The notes beneath the pieces were generated by a model that made no database searches, was not told where the DNA came from, and was given only the letters and a program-made list of their open reading frames with translations. A program made the translations under genes and the position numbers. This document shows, piece by piece, positions 33,355 to 42,789 of a stretch of 64,000 bases of DNA. Source of the DNA: Selenomonas dianae. GTDB taxonomy: Bacteria; Bacillota; Negativicutes; Selenomonadales; Selenomonadaceae. Every line of letters begins with the position of its first letter. Within the stretch, counting starts at the first letter, position 1. The stretch spans positions 444,001-508,000 of the forward strand of contig NZ_CP128650.1 of NCBI RefSeq assembly GCF_030644225.1, in the 5' to 3' direction.

Positions 33355-33810
33355 TCACTTCTTTTTCTCTTTGTTCTTTGCGCGCGCCTTTGCCGCTTTT
33401 TCCTTCGCCTTTGTCTTGTCGCTGACCTTTTTTTCCTGTTGGTACTTCGCGTAGTCGACCCCCATGCTCGCCAGCTTGTGCTTGATCGTCATGATCGGGT
33501 GGCGCAGGAACATGCCGCGCTGCGTACTGTTCATGATGGTGAGGAACTCCTGTGTCGCCTTCGGACCGAAGCACGGACGGTCGCATCGGTCACAGATGGG
33601 CTTTGTGATGCCGTAGGGGCAGCGATCCATCTTGGTAAAGACAGTTGCGAGGAGCGCCGTGCAGGAGGGGCAGAGCTTGCCCTCCTTCGGGCTGTGGTGC
33701 TTCTTGCAGTATATGCCGAAGGTCTTGCGGATGTTCTCTTTCTCCTTCGGGATGTTGTTCTTGACCTCGGGCGGTTTGCGCTTCGGCAGGAAGCGTGAGA
33801 AGATGCTCAT
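33355..33810 (-). CDS. YgbA-like (nitrous oxide-stimulated promoter) family protein
   Basis: A 151-residue protein matching the YgbA_NO family: YCKKHHSPKEGKLCPSC, CPYGITKPICDRCDRPCF and HPIMTIKHK, a set of cysteines that could bind metal or zinc. In E. coli ygbA is in the nitrosative-stress NsrR regulon. The Lys-rich tail (about 125-151) is unusual and may bind nucleic acid. I start it at ATG 33810 with AGGTGA upstream; a longer frame reaches 34419 but covers the promoter and start of the kinase gene. It runs against the chemoreceptor gene. Confidence 0.75.
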   Translation of the reverse strand: MSIFSRFLPKRKPPEVKNNIPKEKENIRKTFGIYCKKHHSPKEGKLCPSCTALLATVFTKMDRCPYGITKPICDRCDRPCFGPKATQEFLTIMNSTQRGMFLRHPIMTIKHKLASMGVDYAKYQQEKKVSDKTKAKEKAAKARAKNKEKKK

Positions 33811-33960
33811 TGCGTTCACCTGTGCTTTCGTCTTATCTGTGTAGGACTGTATTACTCTCCATTTGGTCATTTTACCGATTTTTTTCGGAAAATGCAAGTC
33901 TGCGTGACTTTTGCCCTGAAATGGGGTACAATGAGCATGGATACAATGCAGGAGGACAGG

Positions 33961-35211
33961 ATGCGGACAGTAGAGAGACGGCGGCGGAGCGACAGGCAGA
34001 TGGACGAACAGATCATTGAGGGGTTCGAGGAGGGGCAGCTGCGCAGGCTGCTGACCAATACAATTGATACGATCGAGGACAACAAGACGCAGATCTTTGA
34101 CATCTATCAGAATACACGCGTGGAGGTGGACGATGCGCGTGATCGTCTGGCAGAGTTGAAGAAGAAGGTCATGGAAACAATCGACCGTGTAGATGCGCTT
34201 GAGGCAGAGGAGCAGAAGGCGCGGCAGCGGCTCGCGGAGGTGAGCCGCAACTTCATGGAGCACACGGAGGATGAGATCCGTTCCAGCTATGAGGCGGTAT
34301 CCATCATCCAGATCAACCTCGCGATCGAGCGCGAGAAGGAGCAGACGATGCGCGTGGAGCGCGACAAGCTGGAGATCCGTCTGCGCTATCTCTACAATGT
34401 TGTGGCACGCGCGGAGCATATGGCGCTCTCCATCGGCTCGGTACTCAGCTATCTCAGTACACAGGTCAGCGGCGTACTCTGGAAGATCGAGGCGGTACAG
34501 AAGGACAAGTTCGTCGGTGCGCGCATCATCAAGGCGACCGAGGAGGAACGCTACCGCATCTCACGCGAGATCCACGATGGACCTGCGCAGGATCTGGCAA
34601 ATGTACTCTTTATGACGACGATCACCGAGCGGCTGATGGATACGGATATGGCGGAGGCAAAGCATACGCTTGTGGATCTGCGCGGCGAGATCCGTAAATG
34701 TCTGACGAGTGTGCGGCAGATCATCTTTGATATGCGGCCGATGGCTCTGGATGATCTGGGGCTTCCGCAGGCGGTGGAGCAGCTCATCCGTCTGTTTGGT
34801 GAGCGCGGGAAGCTGCGTGGGACGTTCAGCCTTGAGGGGACGCATTATGCGCTGCCGAAACACGTGGAAATTGCAATTTTCCGCATTGTGCAGGAAGCGT
34901 TGAACAATGTCGTCCAACATGCCAAGACGGACAAGGTGCGCGTGCGTATGCACTATACGGCACAGGCTCTGACGGTGCTCATTGCGGACGACGGCGTCGG
35001 ATTCGATACGAACCGTGTGCCGGAGGAAAAGGAGGAGCCGGATGCACTCGATATGGAAACGCAGCGTCGTCTGCGCGGGCGGCACTTCGGTGTGATCGGC
35101 ATGGAGGAGCGCGCGAAGATCATCGGCGCGGCGATCCAGATCCTCTCCGAGCCGGGCAAGGGGACGAAGGTGCATCTGCGCGTGCAGAATCGCATGATGG
35201 AGGGGGATTGA
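33961..35211 (+). CDS. DegS-like cytoplasmic sensor histidine kinase
   Basis: A 416-residue kinase with no membrane segment. The N-terminal half (about 30-190) is a long coiled-coil as in the DegS sensor region. The HisKA_3 box is ERYRISREIHDGPAQDL with phospho-acceptor His205, followed by an HATPase_c domain (EALNNVVQHAKTDKV, ADDGVGFDTNR, GVIGMEERA). DegS controls degradative enzymes and motility through DegU; no response regulator is adjacent, so its partner is elsewhere. AGGAGG sits five bases before ATG 33961. Its stop overlaps the next start (TTGA). Confidence 0.86.
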   Translation: MRTVERRRRSDRQMDEQIIEGFEEGQLRRLLTNTIDTIEDNKTQIFDIYQNTRVEVDDARDRLAELKKKVMETIDRVDALEAEEQKARQRLAEVSRNFMEHTEDEIRSSYEAVSIIQINLAIEREKEQTMRVERDKLEIRLRYLYNVVARAEHMALSIGSVLSYLSTQVSGVLWKIEAVQKDKFVGARIIKATEEERYRISREIHDGPAQDLANVLFMTTITERLMDTDMAEAKHTLVDLRGEIRKCLTSVRQIIFDMRPMALDDLGLPQAVEQLIRLFGERGKLRGTFSLEGTHYALPKHVEIAIFRIVQEALNNVVQHAKTDKVRVRMHYTAQALTVLIADDGVGFDTNRVPEEKEEPDALDMETQRRLRGRHFGVIGMEERAKIIGAAIQILSEPGKGTKVHLRVQNRMMEGD

Positions 35212-36659
35212 ACGCGCCGCTCGCCGAGGCTCTGCTCCGCTATGCGGGGCTGGGCGTGCTGCCCTGCCACACGCCGGGACACAAGGGCGGGCGCGGGGCG
35301 TATCCTCTGCTCTACCGCTTCTTTACGGAGGAGGGGCTGCGTGCGGATGTCTCGCTCTCATCGGAGCTCGACGATCTCCATGCGCCGACGGGCTGTATCC
35401 GCGCGGCGGAGGAACGGGCGGCGGAGGCGTACGGCGCGGATGCGGCGTTTTTCATGGTGAATGGGACGACGGGAGCGGTTCACACAATGCTGCTCGCTGC
35501 GCTTGCACCGGGGGATGTGATCCTTGTGCCGCGCAATGTACATCGCTCGGTTGTGGGGGCGATGGTTCTTACGGGGGTACGTCCCGTCTATATGCAGCCG
35601 GAGATCGACACACGGCTCGGGATTGCGATGGGGGTGTCACTGCGTACCGTGGAACGTGCCGTGTGCGAGCACACCGAGGCACGCGCTGCGCTCCTCGTCT
35701 ATCCGACGTACTACGGCGTCGCGGCGGAGTTGGCGGCAATCGCGGCTTTCCTCCATGCACAGGGGAAACTCCTCCTCGTGGATGCGGCGCACGGGGCGCA
35801 CTTTGCGTTTTCCGATGAACTGCCGCCGTCGGCGATGGCGGCGGGGGCGGATCTCTCGGCAGAGAGCACACACAAGCTGCTCGGCTCGCTGACACAGACC
35901 TCAATGCTGCTCGCACGCGGCGGATGTGTGCCAACAGCGCGGATACGTGCGGCATCGGGCATCCTTCAGTCGACCAGCCCAAACGAGATCCTGCTCGCCT
36001 CGCTCGATCTCGCGCGTGCGCAGATGGCGGCGGAGGGGCGGGAACGCCTCTCCGCCGCCATCTGTGCGGCAGAGGAACTGCGGGCGAGGATCAACGAGAT
36101 CGAAGGGCTCTGGGCGTTCGGTGCAGAGTACATGGGTGCGGACGGGATGGCGGCACTCGATCCGCTGAAGATTACGGTGCAGGTGACGGGACTCGGGCTT
36201 TCGGGCTTTGCGGCGGAGGAGGAACTGCGACGGCGTAACATCGCGTGCGAGCTTGCCGACGCGCGGAATGTGCTCCTGCTTCTCTCCTATGCGGACGGGG
36301 AGCGGGAGACGGCGCGGATTTTGGCGGCATTGCGGGGGATGGCAGAAGAAAATGCGCCGATGTGCATTTCGCGCGGGGCGGCTACGTTTCTCACACTGCC
36401 TCCGATTCCGGAGACGGCACTCGCGCCGCGCGATGCGTATTTTGCACGCAGCGAGCATGTCAATCTCGGGGCGGCTGAGGGACGGGTCGCAGCGGAAACG
36501 ATCGTGTTCTACCCGCCGGGGATTCCCGTGCTCGCACCGGGCGATGTGATCGACGGCGCGACGCTCGCGTATCTGCGTGCGATGAAGGCGGTCGGGGCGC
36601 GTGTTGTCGGGGCGGCGGATGCGTCGCTCGGAACACTCATGGTGATTGCGAAAGGCTGA
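35208..36659 (+). CDS. Orn/Lys/Arg decarboxylase family PLP enzyme
   Basis: The 483-residue protein is a fold-type I, PLP-dependent decarboxylase, similar to the Bacillus speA/yaaO group that makes agmatine or cadaverine for polyamine synthesis. The N-terminus has CHTPGHKGGRG, and the PLP lysine lies in ESTHKLLGSLTQTS. The exact amino acid substrate cannot be read. It starts at TTG 35208 overlapping the kinase stop, and precedes tmk, as in Bacillus (yaaO-tmk). Confidence 0.87.
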   Translation: MNAPLAEALLRYAGLGVLPCHTPGHKGGRGAYPLLYRFFTEEGLRADVSLSSELDDLHAPTGCIRAAEERAAEAYGADAAFFMVNGTTGAVHTMLLAALAPGDVILVPRNVHRSVVGAMVLTGVRPVYMQPEIDTRLGIAMGVSLRTVERAVCEHTEARAALLVYPTYYGVAAELAAIAAFLHAQGKLLLVDAAHGAHFAFSDELPPSAMAAGADLSAESTHKLLGSLTQTSMLLARGGCVPTARIRAASGILQSTSPNEILLASLDLARAQMAAEGRERLSAAICAAEELRARINEIEGLWAFGAEYMGADGMAALDPLKITVQVTGLGLSGFAAEEELRRRNIACELADARNVLLLLSYADGERETARILAALRGMAEENAPMCISRGAATFLTLPPIPETALAPRDAYFARSEHVNLGAAEGRVAAETIVFYPPGIPVLAPGDVIDGATLAYLRAMKAVGARVVGAADASLGTLMVIAKG

Positions 36660-36660
36660 T

Positions 36661-37332
36661 ATGGCAAACGGAAAACTCTTTATCATCGAGGCGGGGGACG
36701 GCTCGGGCAAGGAGACGCAGGCACGGCTTCTCGCGGAGCGGCTTGTGCGCGAGGGGCATCGTGTTGTGCCTGTCACATTTCCCGACTACGCGGCGGACTC
36801 CTCCATGCTCGTGCGGATGTATCTGCGCGGGGACTTCGGCGCACGTGTGGACGATGTGAATGCCTACGCGGCATCGACATTCTTTGCCGTTGACCGTTAC
36901 GCTTCCTACCGCATGAAGTGGGGGCGGGACTATGAGGCGGGGGCAGTTATCCTTGCTGACCGCTACACCACGTCGAACATGGTGCATCAGGCGGTGAAGC
37001 TCACGGATGCGGTGGAACGCGACGCCTATCTCGACTGGCTCTATGATCTTGAGTTCCGCAAGATGGGGCTGCCCGTGCCCGATGCCGTGTTCTTCCTCGA
37101 TATGGAGCCGCGTGCGGCGGAGCGGCTGATCGCCCTGCGTGCGAAGGAGCAGGGAAGCACGCCCGACATCCACGAGCGTGATGCCGCCTATCTCGCACGC
37201 GCCCACGATGCCTACGTCCTTCTCGCGCAGCGATACGGCTGGGTGCGGATTCCGTCAAGTATGGATGGAGAGCCGCTGCCGATTGCGGAGATCCATGAGA
37301 AACTGTATGGGGAAGTTGTGAAACGGCTGTGA
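36661..37332 (+). CDS. tmk: thymidylate kinase
   Basis: Tmk phosphorylates dTMP to dTDP. The 223-residue protein has P-loop GDGSGKET (12-19) and the DRYTTSNMVHQ segment, a variant of the DR(Y/F) motif seen in clostridial thymidylate kinases. The lid region contains basic residues (RLIALRAKEQG). The ATG follows the decarboxylase stop by one base, and the stop overlaps the rnmV start. Confidence 0.92.
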   Translation: MANGKLFIIEAGDGSGKETQARLLAERLVREGHRVVPVTFPDYAADSSMLVRMYLRGDFGARVDDVNAYAASTFFAVDRYASYRMKWGRDYEAGAVILADRYTTSNMVHQAVKLTDAVERDAYLDWLYDLEFRKMGLPVPDAVFFLDMEPRAAERLIALRAKEQGSTPDIHERDAAYLARAHDAYVLLAQRYGWVRIPSSMDGEPLPIAEIHEKLYGEVVKRL

Positions 37333-37865
37333 TTAAAGAAGTCATCATTGTCGAGGGGAAGATGGATGTGCGGGCGGTACGGCGGGCAGTCGAAGCAGAC
37401 TGCATCATCACGGACGGCTTTCGCCTGCGCAGTGCGGCGATCAAGAACATCCGCGCCGCGTACGAGAAGCGCGGCATCATCATCCTCACCGATCCCGATA
37501 CCGTGGGGGAGCGCATTCGGGCACGGTTGACGGAGCTGTTCCCACATGCGCGCCACGCCTTTGTTCCCGTTGAGGATGCGACGAATCTCGGCGATGGCGA
37601 CATCGGCATCGAGCAGGCAAGCCCTGCCGCGATCCGCGCCGCGCTGGAAAAGGTGCGGACACCGATGGATACTCCCGCAGAGATTTTCTCAATGGCGGAT
37701 ATGATGGCGCACGGGCTGACGGGCACGGAGGATGCTGCCGCACGGCGTGCACGCCTCGGACGCTCCCTTGGGCTCGGATTTGCCAATGCGAAGACATTTC
37801 TCCGTCGTCTGAACACCTACGGGATTACCCGCGAGGAATTTATATCCGCAATAGAGGAGTTATGA
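37329..37865 (+). CDS. rnmV: ribonuclease M5
   Basis: RNase M5 trims the precursor of 5S rRNA in Firmicutes. The 178-residue protein is a Toprim-domain enzyme: VEGKMD with the general-base Glu9, and TDPD holding metal-binding aspartates. It starts at GTG 37329 over the tmk stop and shares an ATGA overlap with ksgA, a pairing also known in Bacillus (rnmV-ksgA). Confidence 0.94.
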   Translation: MIKEVIIVEGKMDVRAVRRAVEADCIITDGFRLRSAAIKNIRAAYEKRGIIILTDPDTVGERIRARLTELFPHARHAFVPVEDATNLGDGDIGIEQASPAAIRAALEKVRTPMDTPAEIFSMADMMAHGLTGTEDAAARRARLGRSLGLGFANAKTFLRRLNTYGITREEFISAIEEL

Positions 37866-38743
37866 TGAACGCAAGTATTCCCGTCATTGCCGATCCGAAG
37901 GTCACGCGCCACATCCTGAACGCCTTTCACCTGCGTGCAAGCAAGCGTCTCGGGCAAAACTTTCTCGTGGACAGGGGCGTGGTGCAGGGCATTGTTGATG
38001 CGGCGGAACTCTCGCCCGCCGATACCGTGCTTGAGATCGGACCCGGCATCGGGACGCTGACGCAGGGGCTTGCCGAGACGGGGGCACGCGTTGTCGCCGT
38101 CGAGCTGGACAAGAAGCTGCCCGCCGTACTCGCCGAGACGCTGAAGGGCTATGACAATGTAACGATTGTGCCAGGCGACATCCTGAAGCTGAATATCATG
38201 GAAACACTCGGATTTCGTGCGGGGGAGCGATTCAAGGTCGTTGCGAATCTGCCCTACTACATCACAACGCCGATCATCATGACACTGCTTGAGCAGAGAC
38301 TGCCAATTGAGCGTCTGGTGACAATGGTGCAAAAGGAAGTCGCTGTCCGTATGACGGCGCGTCCCGGCTCGAAGGACTACGGAGCACTCTCCGTCGCTGT
38401 GCAGTATTTCACCGTGCCGCGCATGGTGATGGATGTGCCGCCGCGCTCCTTCCTGCCTGCGCCCGAGGTGACGAGTGCCGTCATCGCCTGTCATGTGCAG
38501 GATGTGCCGACGGTTCAGCCCGCCGACGAAAAGCTCTTCTTCCGTCTCGTCCGTGCTGCGTTCGGTCAGCGGCGCAAGACCCTGCTCAACGCGCTCACGG
38601 GGGCAGGTCTTTCAAAGGAGATGAGCCGCGCGGGGCTTCTGGCGGCGAGCATCGCGGAGAATATGCGCGGCGAGCAGCTCTCGCTTGCGGATTTTGCGCG
38701 GCTGTCCGATGCGGTCGGCTCGTTGGAGCGGCAGGAGGAATAA
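37862..38743 (+). CDS. rsmA: 16S rRNA dimethyladenosine transferase
   Basis: RsmA (KsgA) dimethylates two adjacent adenines near the 3' end of 16S rRNA during 30S assembly. The 293-residue protein shows LGQNFLVD, SAM-binding VLEIGPGIGTLTQGLAE, VAVELD and the catalytic ANLPYYITTPI. It overlaps rnmV by four bases and is followed after two bases by the PHP phosphatase gene. Confidence 0.97.
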   Translation: MMNASIPVIADPKVTRHILNAFHLRASKRLGQNFLVDRGVVQGIVDAAELSPADTVLEIGPGIGTLTQGLAETGARVVAVELDKKLPAVLAETLKGYDNVTIVPGDILKLNIMETLGFRAGERFKVVANLPYYITTPIIMTLLEQRLPIERLVTMVQKEVAVRMTARPGSKDYGALSVAVQYFTVPRMVMDVPPRSFLPAPEVTSAVIACHVQDVPTVQPADEKLFFRLVRAAFGQRRKTLLNALTGAGLSKEMSRAGLLAASIAENMRGEQLSLADFARLSDAVGSLERQEE

Positions 38744-38745
38744 CG

Positions 38746-39525
38746 ATGTACTTTGACAGCCATATCCACACGGAGTTCTCTGCCGACTCGGAGATGAAGG
38801 CGCAGGATGCTCTGCGTGAGGCGGGGCGGCAGGGGCTTGGGCTCGTCTTTACCGAGCATCTCGACTATGACTATGTCGTGGACGGCGTGGAGGAGTTCAC
38901 CTTTGACCCCGAAGCGTATTGGGCGGCATATGAGCCGCTGCGTGCGGGCGGAAAGCTCTCGCTCGGTGTCGAGATGGGGATGATGGCGAGTGCACGCGAA
39001 AAAAATGCCGCATTCCTGCGGCGTGTTCCGTTTGACCAAGTGATCGGTTCGATTCACTTTTTGGAGTACAAGGATCTTTACTACCCCGAGACGTTCGAGG
39101 GGCGCGAGAAACGGGAGATGTATCACGAATACTTCACTGTCATGCGCGATGAGATCTATGCGCATCCGTTCATCAACACGCTCGCACATATTGACTTCAT
39201 CGCACGCAACGCGCCGTTCGACAATCCCGAGCTTTCGTACGGTGAATTTAGTGAGGATATTGATGCAGTTCTGCGTGCCCTCGTTGAGACGGACACCGCC
39301 ATCGAGATCAACACGCGCCGCCTCGGCACACCGCGCGGCATCAAGGAACTTGCCCCCATCTACCGACGCTACCGCGAACTCGGTGGAAGCTGTGTCACCA
39401 TCGGCTCGGATGCACACGTCCCCGAGGGAGTCGGTCAGCGTTATGACCGTGCACGCGAACTCGCCCGTGCTTTTGATCTCACCATCGTCACATTTCGTGA
39501 ACAGCAGATGCGGATCTGTGAATAA
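38746..39525 (+). CDS. PHP-domain histidinol-phosphatase (HisK type)
   Basis: A 259-residue PHP-fold phosphoesterase, most like histidinol-phosphate phosphatase, which makes histidinol in histidine synthesis. Metal ligands appear in FDSHIHTEFS, FTEHLDYDY, SIHFLEYK and the late SDAHVPE. The acid-rich start and size match. Other his genes are absent here, so a related phosphate ester may be the substrate. It is co-transcribed with ksgA and ends 101 bases before the AEC gene. Confidence 0.85.
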   Translation: MYFDSHIHTEFSADSEMKAQDALREAGRQGLGLVFTEHLDYDYVVDGVEEFTFDPEAYWAAYEPLRAGGKLSLGVEMGMMASAREKNAAFLRRVPFDQVIGSIHFLEYKDLYYPETFEGREKREMYHEYFTVMRDEIYAHPFINTLAHIDFIARNAPFDNPELSYGEFSEDIDAVLRALVETDTAIEINTRRLGTPRGIKELAPIYRRYRELGGSCVTIGSDAHVPEGVGQRYDRARELARAFDLTIVTFREQQMRICE

Positions 39526-39568
39526 AATACAACGAATTTACCGACTTTCGTGCAAGTGCTTTTATGCG

Positions 39569-39597
39569 TTGCCTCTCCTCCTCTTTCCTGCTATAAT
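39569..39597 (+). promoter_or_regulatory. promoter of the AEC transporter gene
   Basis: TTGCCT (39569-39574) and TATAAT (39592-39597), spacer 17. The expected start at about 39604 leaves no leader for ATG 39606 and supports GTG 39627. Confidence 0.7.
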
Positions 39598-39626
39598 ACA
39601 GAAGAATGGGTGGGGAGGCTTTTTTT

Positions 39627-40568
39627 GTGCTCAGCAATTTTTTTGTCGCGCTCGGCGGCGTCGTTCCCCTCTTTTGTCTGATGGCGGTCGGCGTGTTTGT
39701 GAAGCGTTCGCGTCTTCTCAGTGAGGAAGAACTTCGGCATATGAACCGCATGGTGTTCCGGGTGTTCTTTTTCTTCATGATGTTCTACAACATCTACGTC
39801 TCCGATCCGGGGACGGCGTTCCAGCCGGGGCTCATGCTCTTTGGTGCGGGCGGTGTGCTGCTCACAGCACTTGTCTTTACGGGCATTGTCTGCCGCATTG
39901 AGCCGGACAATGCGCGGCGTGGTCCGATGATCCAGGCGGCCTTTCGCGGCAATTACGTCCTCATGGGCATCCCGCTCGTCAGCAATATCTTCGGTGATGC
40001 GGCGATTGCGATTCCGACCATGATGATCGCTGCCATCGTTCCGCTCTACAATGTACTCGGCGTACTCGTGCTTGAGACCTTTCGCGGCGGACGATTTGAC
40101 CTCCTGCCGACCCTGCGCAGCGTACTTATGAATCCCATGATCCTAGGGGCGATTACGGGGGCACTGTGCCGTCTCGTAGAGCTGCCGATTCCTGCGCCTG
40201 TGCTGAAGCCCGTCGCGCAGATTGCGGCGGCGACTACGCCCGTTGCGCTCATCATCCTCGGTGCATCCTTTCACGGTGGGAGCTATCACGCACATCTGCG
40301 CCAGCTCATCTTTTCGGTCGCCTCGCGGCTCATCATTGTGCCTGCCATCGTGCTTTCGCTTGCGATCATGCTGGGCTTTCGCGGTGTCGAGCTCGTGACA
40401 CTCATCGCCGTGTTCGCCACGCCCTGTGCCGTCGCCGGCTTTGCCATGGCGCAGCAGATGCAGGCGGATGCGGAACTTGCGGGCAACTGCGTCGTCTACA
40501 GCAGCGCACTTGCGTGCTTCACCATTTTTGGATGGGTGTTCCTCTTAAAGACAATGGCTTTCTTTTGA
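39627..40568 (+). CDS. AEC family transporter
   Basis: The 313-residue membrane protein belongs to the auxin efflux carrier family; bacterial members carry malate or other organic acids. About ten hydrophobic helices are visible in two halves of five, with RMVFRVFFFFMMFYNIY in the first half and charged loop LLSEEELRH after helix 1. GTG 39627 is preferred because GGGGAGG lies eight bases upstream; ATG 39606 would be at the transcription start. Transported acid is not identifiable from sequence. Confidence 0.83.
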   Translation: MLSNFFVALGGVVPLFCLMAVGVFVKRSRLLSEEELRHMNRMVFRVFFFFMMFYNIYVSDPGTAFQPGLMLFGAGGVLLTALVFTGIVCRIEPDNARRGPMIQAAFRGNYVLMGIPLVSNIFGDAAIAIPTMMIAAIVPLYNVLGVLVLETFRGGRFDLLPTLRSVLMNPMILGAITGALCRLVELPIPAPVLKPVAQIAAATTPVALIILGASFHGGSYHAHLRQLIFSVASRLIIVPAIVLSLAIMLGFRGVELVTLIAVFATPCAVAGFAMAQQMQADAELAGNCVVYSSALACFTIFGWVFLLKTMAFF

Positions 40569-40580
40569 ACGGTGTATAAC

Positions 40581-40608
40581 TTGACAGGAACTTTGGCTTT
40601 TGTATAAT
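40581..40608 (+). promoter_or_regulatory. near-consensus promoter of the polysaccharide locus
   Basis: TTGACA (40581-40586) and TATAAT (40603-40608) with a 16-base spacer: both hexamers match the sigma-70 consensus exactly. It drives the exporter gene and probably much of the downstream operon. Confidence 0.85.
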
Positions 40609-40642
40609 TTGGATGAACTTATAAAAAAGGAGTCAGACATTC

Positions 40643-41401
40643 ATGATAGGGAAGAAAAGTTTCGCGGCTGTCGGTGTATGTGCGCTGATCGGGTGCGCAG
40701 GGCTGCCGGATATGCCCGCATACGCTGCAGGCAATACGCCTGTCTGCACAGAGGCGGCGAGCGATATGCCGACACATGTGGTCGAGGGCGGCGATTTCAA
40801 GGTCGCGACGCTCAAGCCCGACCGTCTGCTTGAGACCTACCGTCTGACCAAATACGATGTGATCGACGTTCAGGTCATCGGACTCCCGGGCGGTGCCGGC
40901 ATGAGCGATGTTATGATCGGTCCGGACGGCTATGCCCAGCTGCCCTACGTCGGCTCGGTGAAACTCGCAGGAATGACCCTTGACGAGGCGAAGCAAGTCC
41001 TCATCGAGCGTATGAGCGAATATCTGCGCGTTCCGGATCTGTCACTCCTGATGAAGGCCTACGGTCCGCGCAAGGTCTATGTCATGGGGGAGGTTGGCAC
41101 ACCGGGCATCCATAATCTCGGGGTCGATAATCTCAACGTTTATGCTGCGATCGCCTCTGCCGGCGGTGTGACACGACGCGGACGCAGTACACAGGTTCAA
41201 GTGCTCCGCGTCGTAGGTGATACCATGTACTATAAGCAGCTCAATATCAAGAATTACATTAAGAAACATGACCTCACACAGAACGTCGTCTTGCAGGATG
41301 GTGACATCGTCTACGTGCCGCGCTCGAATGGCATCAAGTTTGACGAAGATGTTTTGCCGTATATCAACGTGTGGACGATGTATAAGGCTGTGACGAACTA
41401 A
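40643..41401 (+). CDS. polysaccharide export outer-membrane protein (Wza/OPX-like)
   Basis: The 252-residue protein has a lipoprotein-type signal (VCALIGC, lipid Cys18; LIGC is a good lipobox), then a Poly_export domain (about 65-150, YRLTKYDVIDVQVIG) and an SLBB domain (VYVMGEVGTPG). It would form the channel through which polymer leaves the periplasm. It lacks the long C-terminal transmembrane helix of E. coli Wza. AAAGGAG is ten bases before ATG 40643. It is the first gene of the polysaccharide operon. Confidence 0.88.
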   Translation: MIGKKSFAAVGVCALIGCAGLPDMPAYAAGNTPVCTEAASDMPTHVVEGGDFKVATLKPDRLLETYRLTKYDVIDVQVIGLPGGAGMSDVMIGPDGYAQLPYVGSVKLAGMTLDEAKQVLIERMSEYLRVPDLSLLMKAYGPRKVYVMGEVGTPGIHNLGVDNLNVYAAIASAGGVTRRGRSTQVQVLRVVGDTMYYKQLNIKNYIKKHDLTQNVVLQDGDIVYVPRSNGIKFDEDVLPYINVWTMYKAVTN

Positions 41402-41418
41402 GTGGGAGAGTGAAGAAT

Positions 41419-42765
41419 ATGGAACGAAATGAGGACTCAATCGACCTCTCGCACCTTTTTCGGGTGATGGGACAGCACAAGCCTGTCGTTTTTAGCATTG
41501 TCGGTATTTGTACCATCGTCGCTTTCGTGATTTCCCTGCTTCTGCCGAAGCAGTATGAGTCCACGACCCTTGTTCAGACACGAAGTGCGACAAAGGTTGA
41601 CATTTCAGGAGCTGCCGCTGCTATGGCTGCACTTGGAGTAGGTGGAGGGAATGTTTCCTCGCCAACAATGAATTACATTGAGTTGATGAAAACGCGCACC
41701 GTACTTGATCCAATCATTGATTCGCTTGATTTTGAAGAGGATCAGAAACCTGATGCGAAGAAGTTTGTAAAGGGGTATCTTGATATCCGCAATACAAAGG
41801 GAACAAACCTGATTGAGGTTGCCGCACGCGGAAAAAGCCCTGAGGAAGCGCAGTACATCTCACAGGCGGTCGTCGACAATTTCCTTCTCATGCAGACTGA
41901 TATGAACCAGCAGACGCAGTCTCTGCTCATGAAGTTCCTCGATGATCGCATTGGAACCGCCAAGCATGAGGCTGAGGATGCGGAAGCGAAGCTGGCACAG
42001 TTCAGTCGCGAGCACAAACTCTACAGTCCTGATGATCAAGCGAAGGCGGCAATTGAGCAGATGGCGGCGTACGATAAGGCAATCGGCGAAGTCGAGGTGG
42101 CGGCGAAGACGGCGCAAGCATCTCTTGATGCGGCGAACGAGAAGCTTGGTGAACAAAAATCTGCAAGCAAGGCGTATAGTATCTCGGACAATTCAACCGT
42201 GCAGAAGATTCGCGATCAGATTGTTGCAAAGCGTGTTCAGATTGTCGGCCTTGAACAGAACTATACGGATCTTCACCCCAGCGTTCAACAGGCACGCAAG
42301 GAACTTGAGCAGTTGCAGAACAGTCTCAATGCCGAGGTCATTGCAAGTGTTGAATCCAATGCGACCACGCTGAATCCGACACAATCGCAACTTCTTAGCA
42401 ACCGTGCGCTTGCTGCGGTCAACCTTGCTGTTGCAACGGCAAGTGAGAGCGCTCTGAAAAAGCAGCAGGCGAAGAAGGAAGAGGAGCTTGGTACATTTCC
42501 GGATGATGTCATGGAGTATATGCGTCTCAGCCGTGACTCGAAGATCAAGAATGAAGTTTATCTGAATCTTGTTAAGCAATATGAACAGAACAAGATTCAG
42601 GCGGCGATGGAGAGTATGGACATCCAGATCATCGATGCGGCAAATTTGCCCGATATCGAGAAGCCTGTTGCCCCGCGTAAGAAGCTGATTACTGCAATCG
42701 GCTTAGTGGTAGGTGTCCTTCTTGCGATGGGGTACAGTTTGCTTGCTTATCGTCGCGAAGCATAA
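41419..42765 (+). CDS. Wzz/chain-length determinant family protein
   Basis: A 448-residue polysaccharide co-polymerase. Two membrane helices (about 24-44 and 420-440) bracket a long periplasmic coiled-coil domain; the C-terminal pattern PVAPRKKLITAIGLVVG is the family Pro/Gly signature. It lacks a cytoplasmic tyrosine kinase domain. It likely fixes the length of chains made by the Wzy-like polymerase. ATG 41419 is supported by GGGAGAG; GTG 41410 is possible. Confidence 0.86.
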   Translation: MERNEDSIDLSHLFRVMGQHKPVVFSIVGICTIVAFVISLLLPKQYESTTLVQTRSATKVDISGAAAAMAALGVGGGNVSSPTMNYIELMKTRTVLDPIIDSLDFEEDQKPDAKKFVKGYLDIRNTKGTNLIEVAARGKSPEEAQYISQAVVDNFLLMQTDMNQQTQSLLMKFLDDRIGTAKHEAEDAEAKLAQFSREHKLYSPDDQAKAAIEQMAAYDKAIGEVEVAAKTAQASLDAANEKLGEQKSASKAYSISDNSTVQKIRDQIVAKRVQIVGLEQNYTDLHPSVQQARKELEQLQNSLNAEVIASVESNATTLNPTQSQLLSNRALAAVNLAVATASESALKKQQAKKEEELGTFPDDVMEYMRLSRDSKIKNEVYLNLVKQYEQNKIQAAMESMDIQIIDAANLPDIEKPVAPRKKLITAIGLVVGVLLAMGYSLLAYRREA

Positions 42766-42789
42766 TACAAAAAGGAGGGGAGCATATTC

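Noticed and set aside
33811-34419. Long N-terminal extension of the YgbA-like frame
   Set aside because: It covers the promoter and start of the DegS-like kinase on the other strand and has no family match; the family domain starts after ATG 33810.
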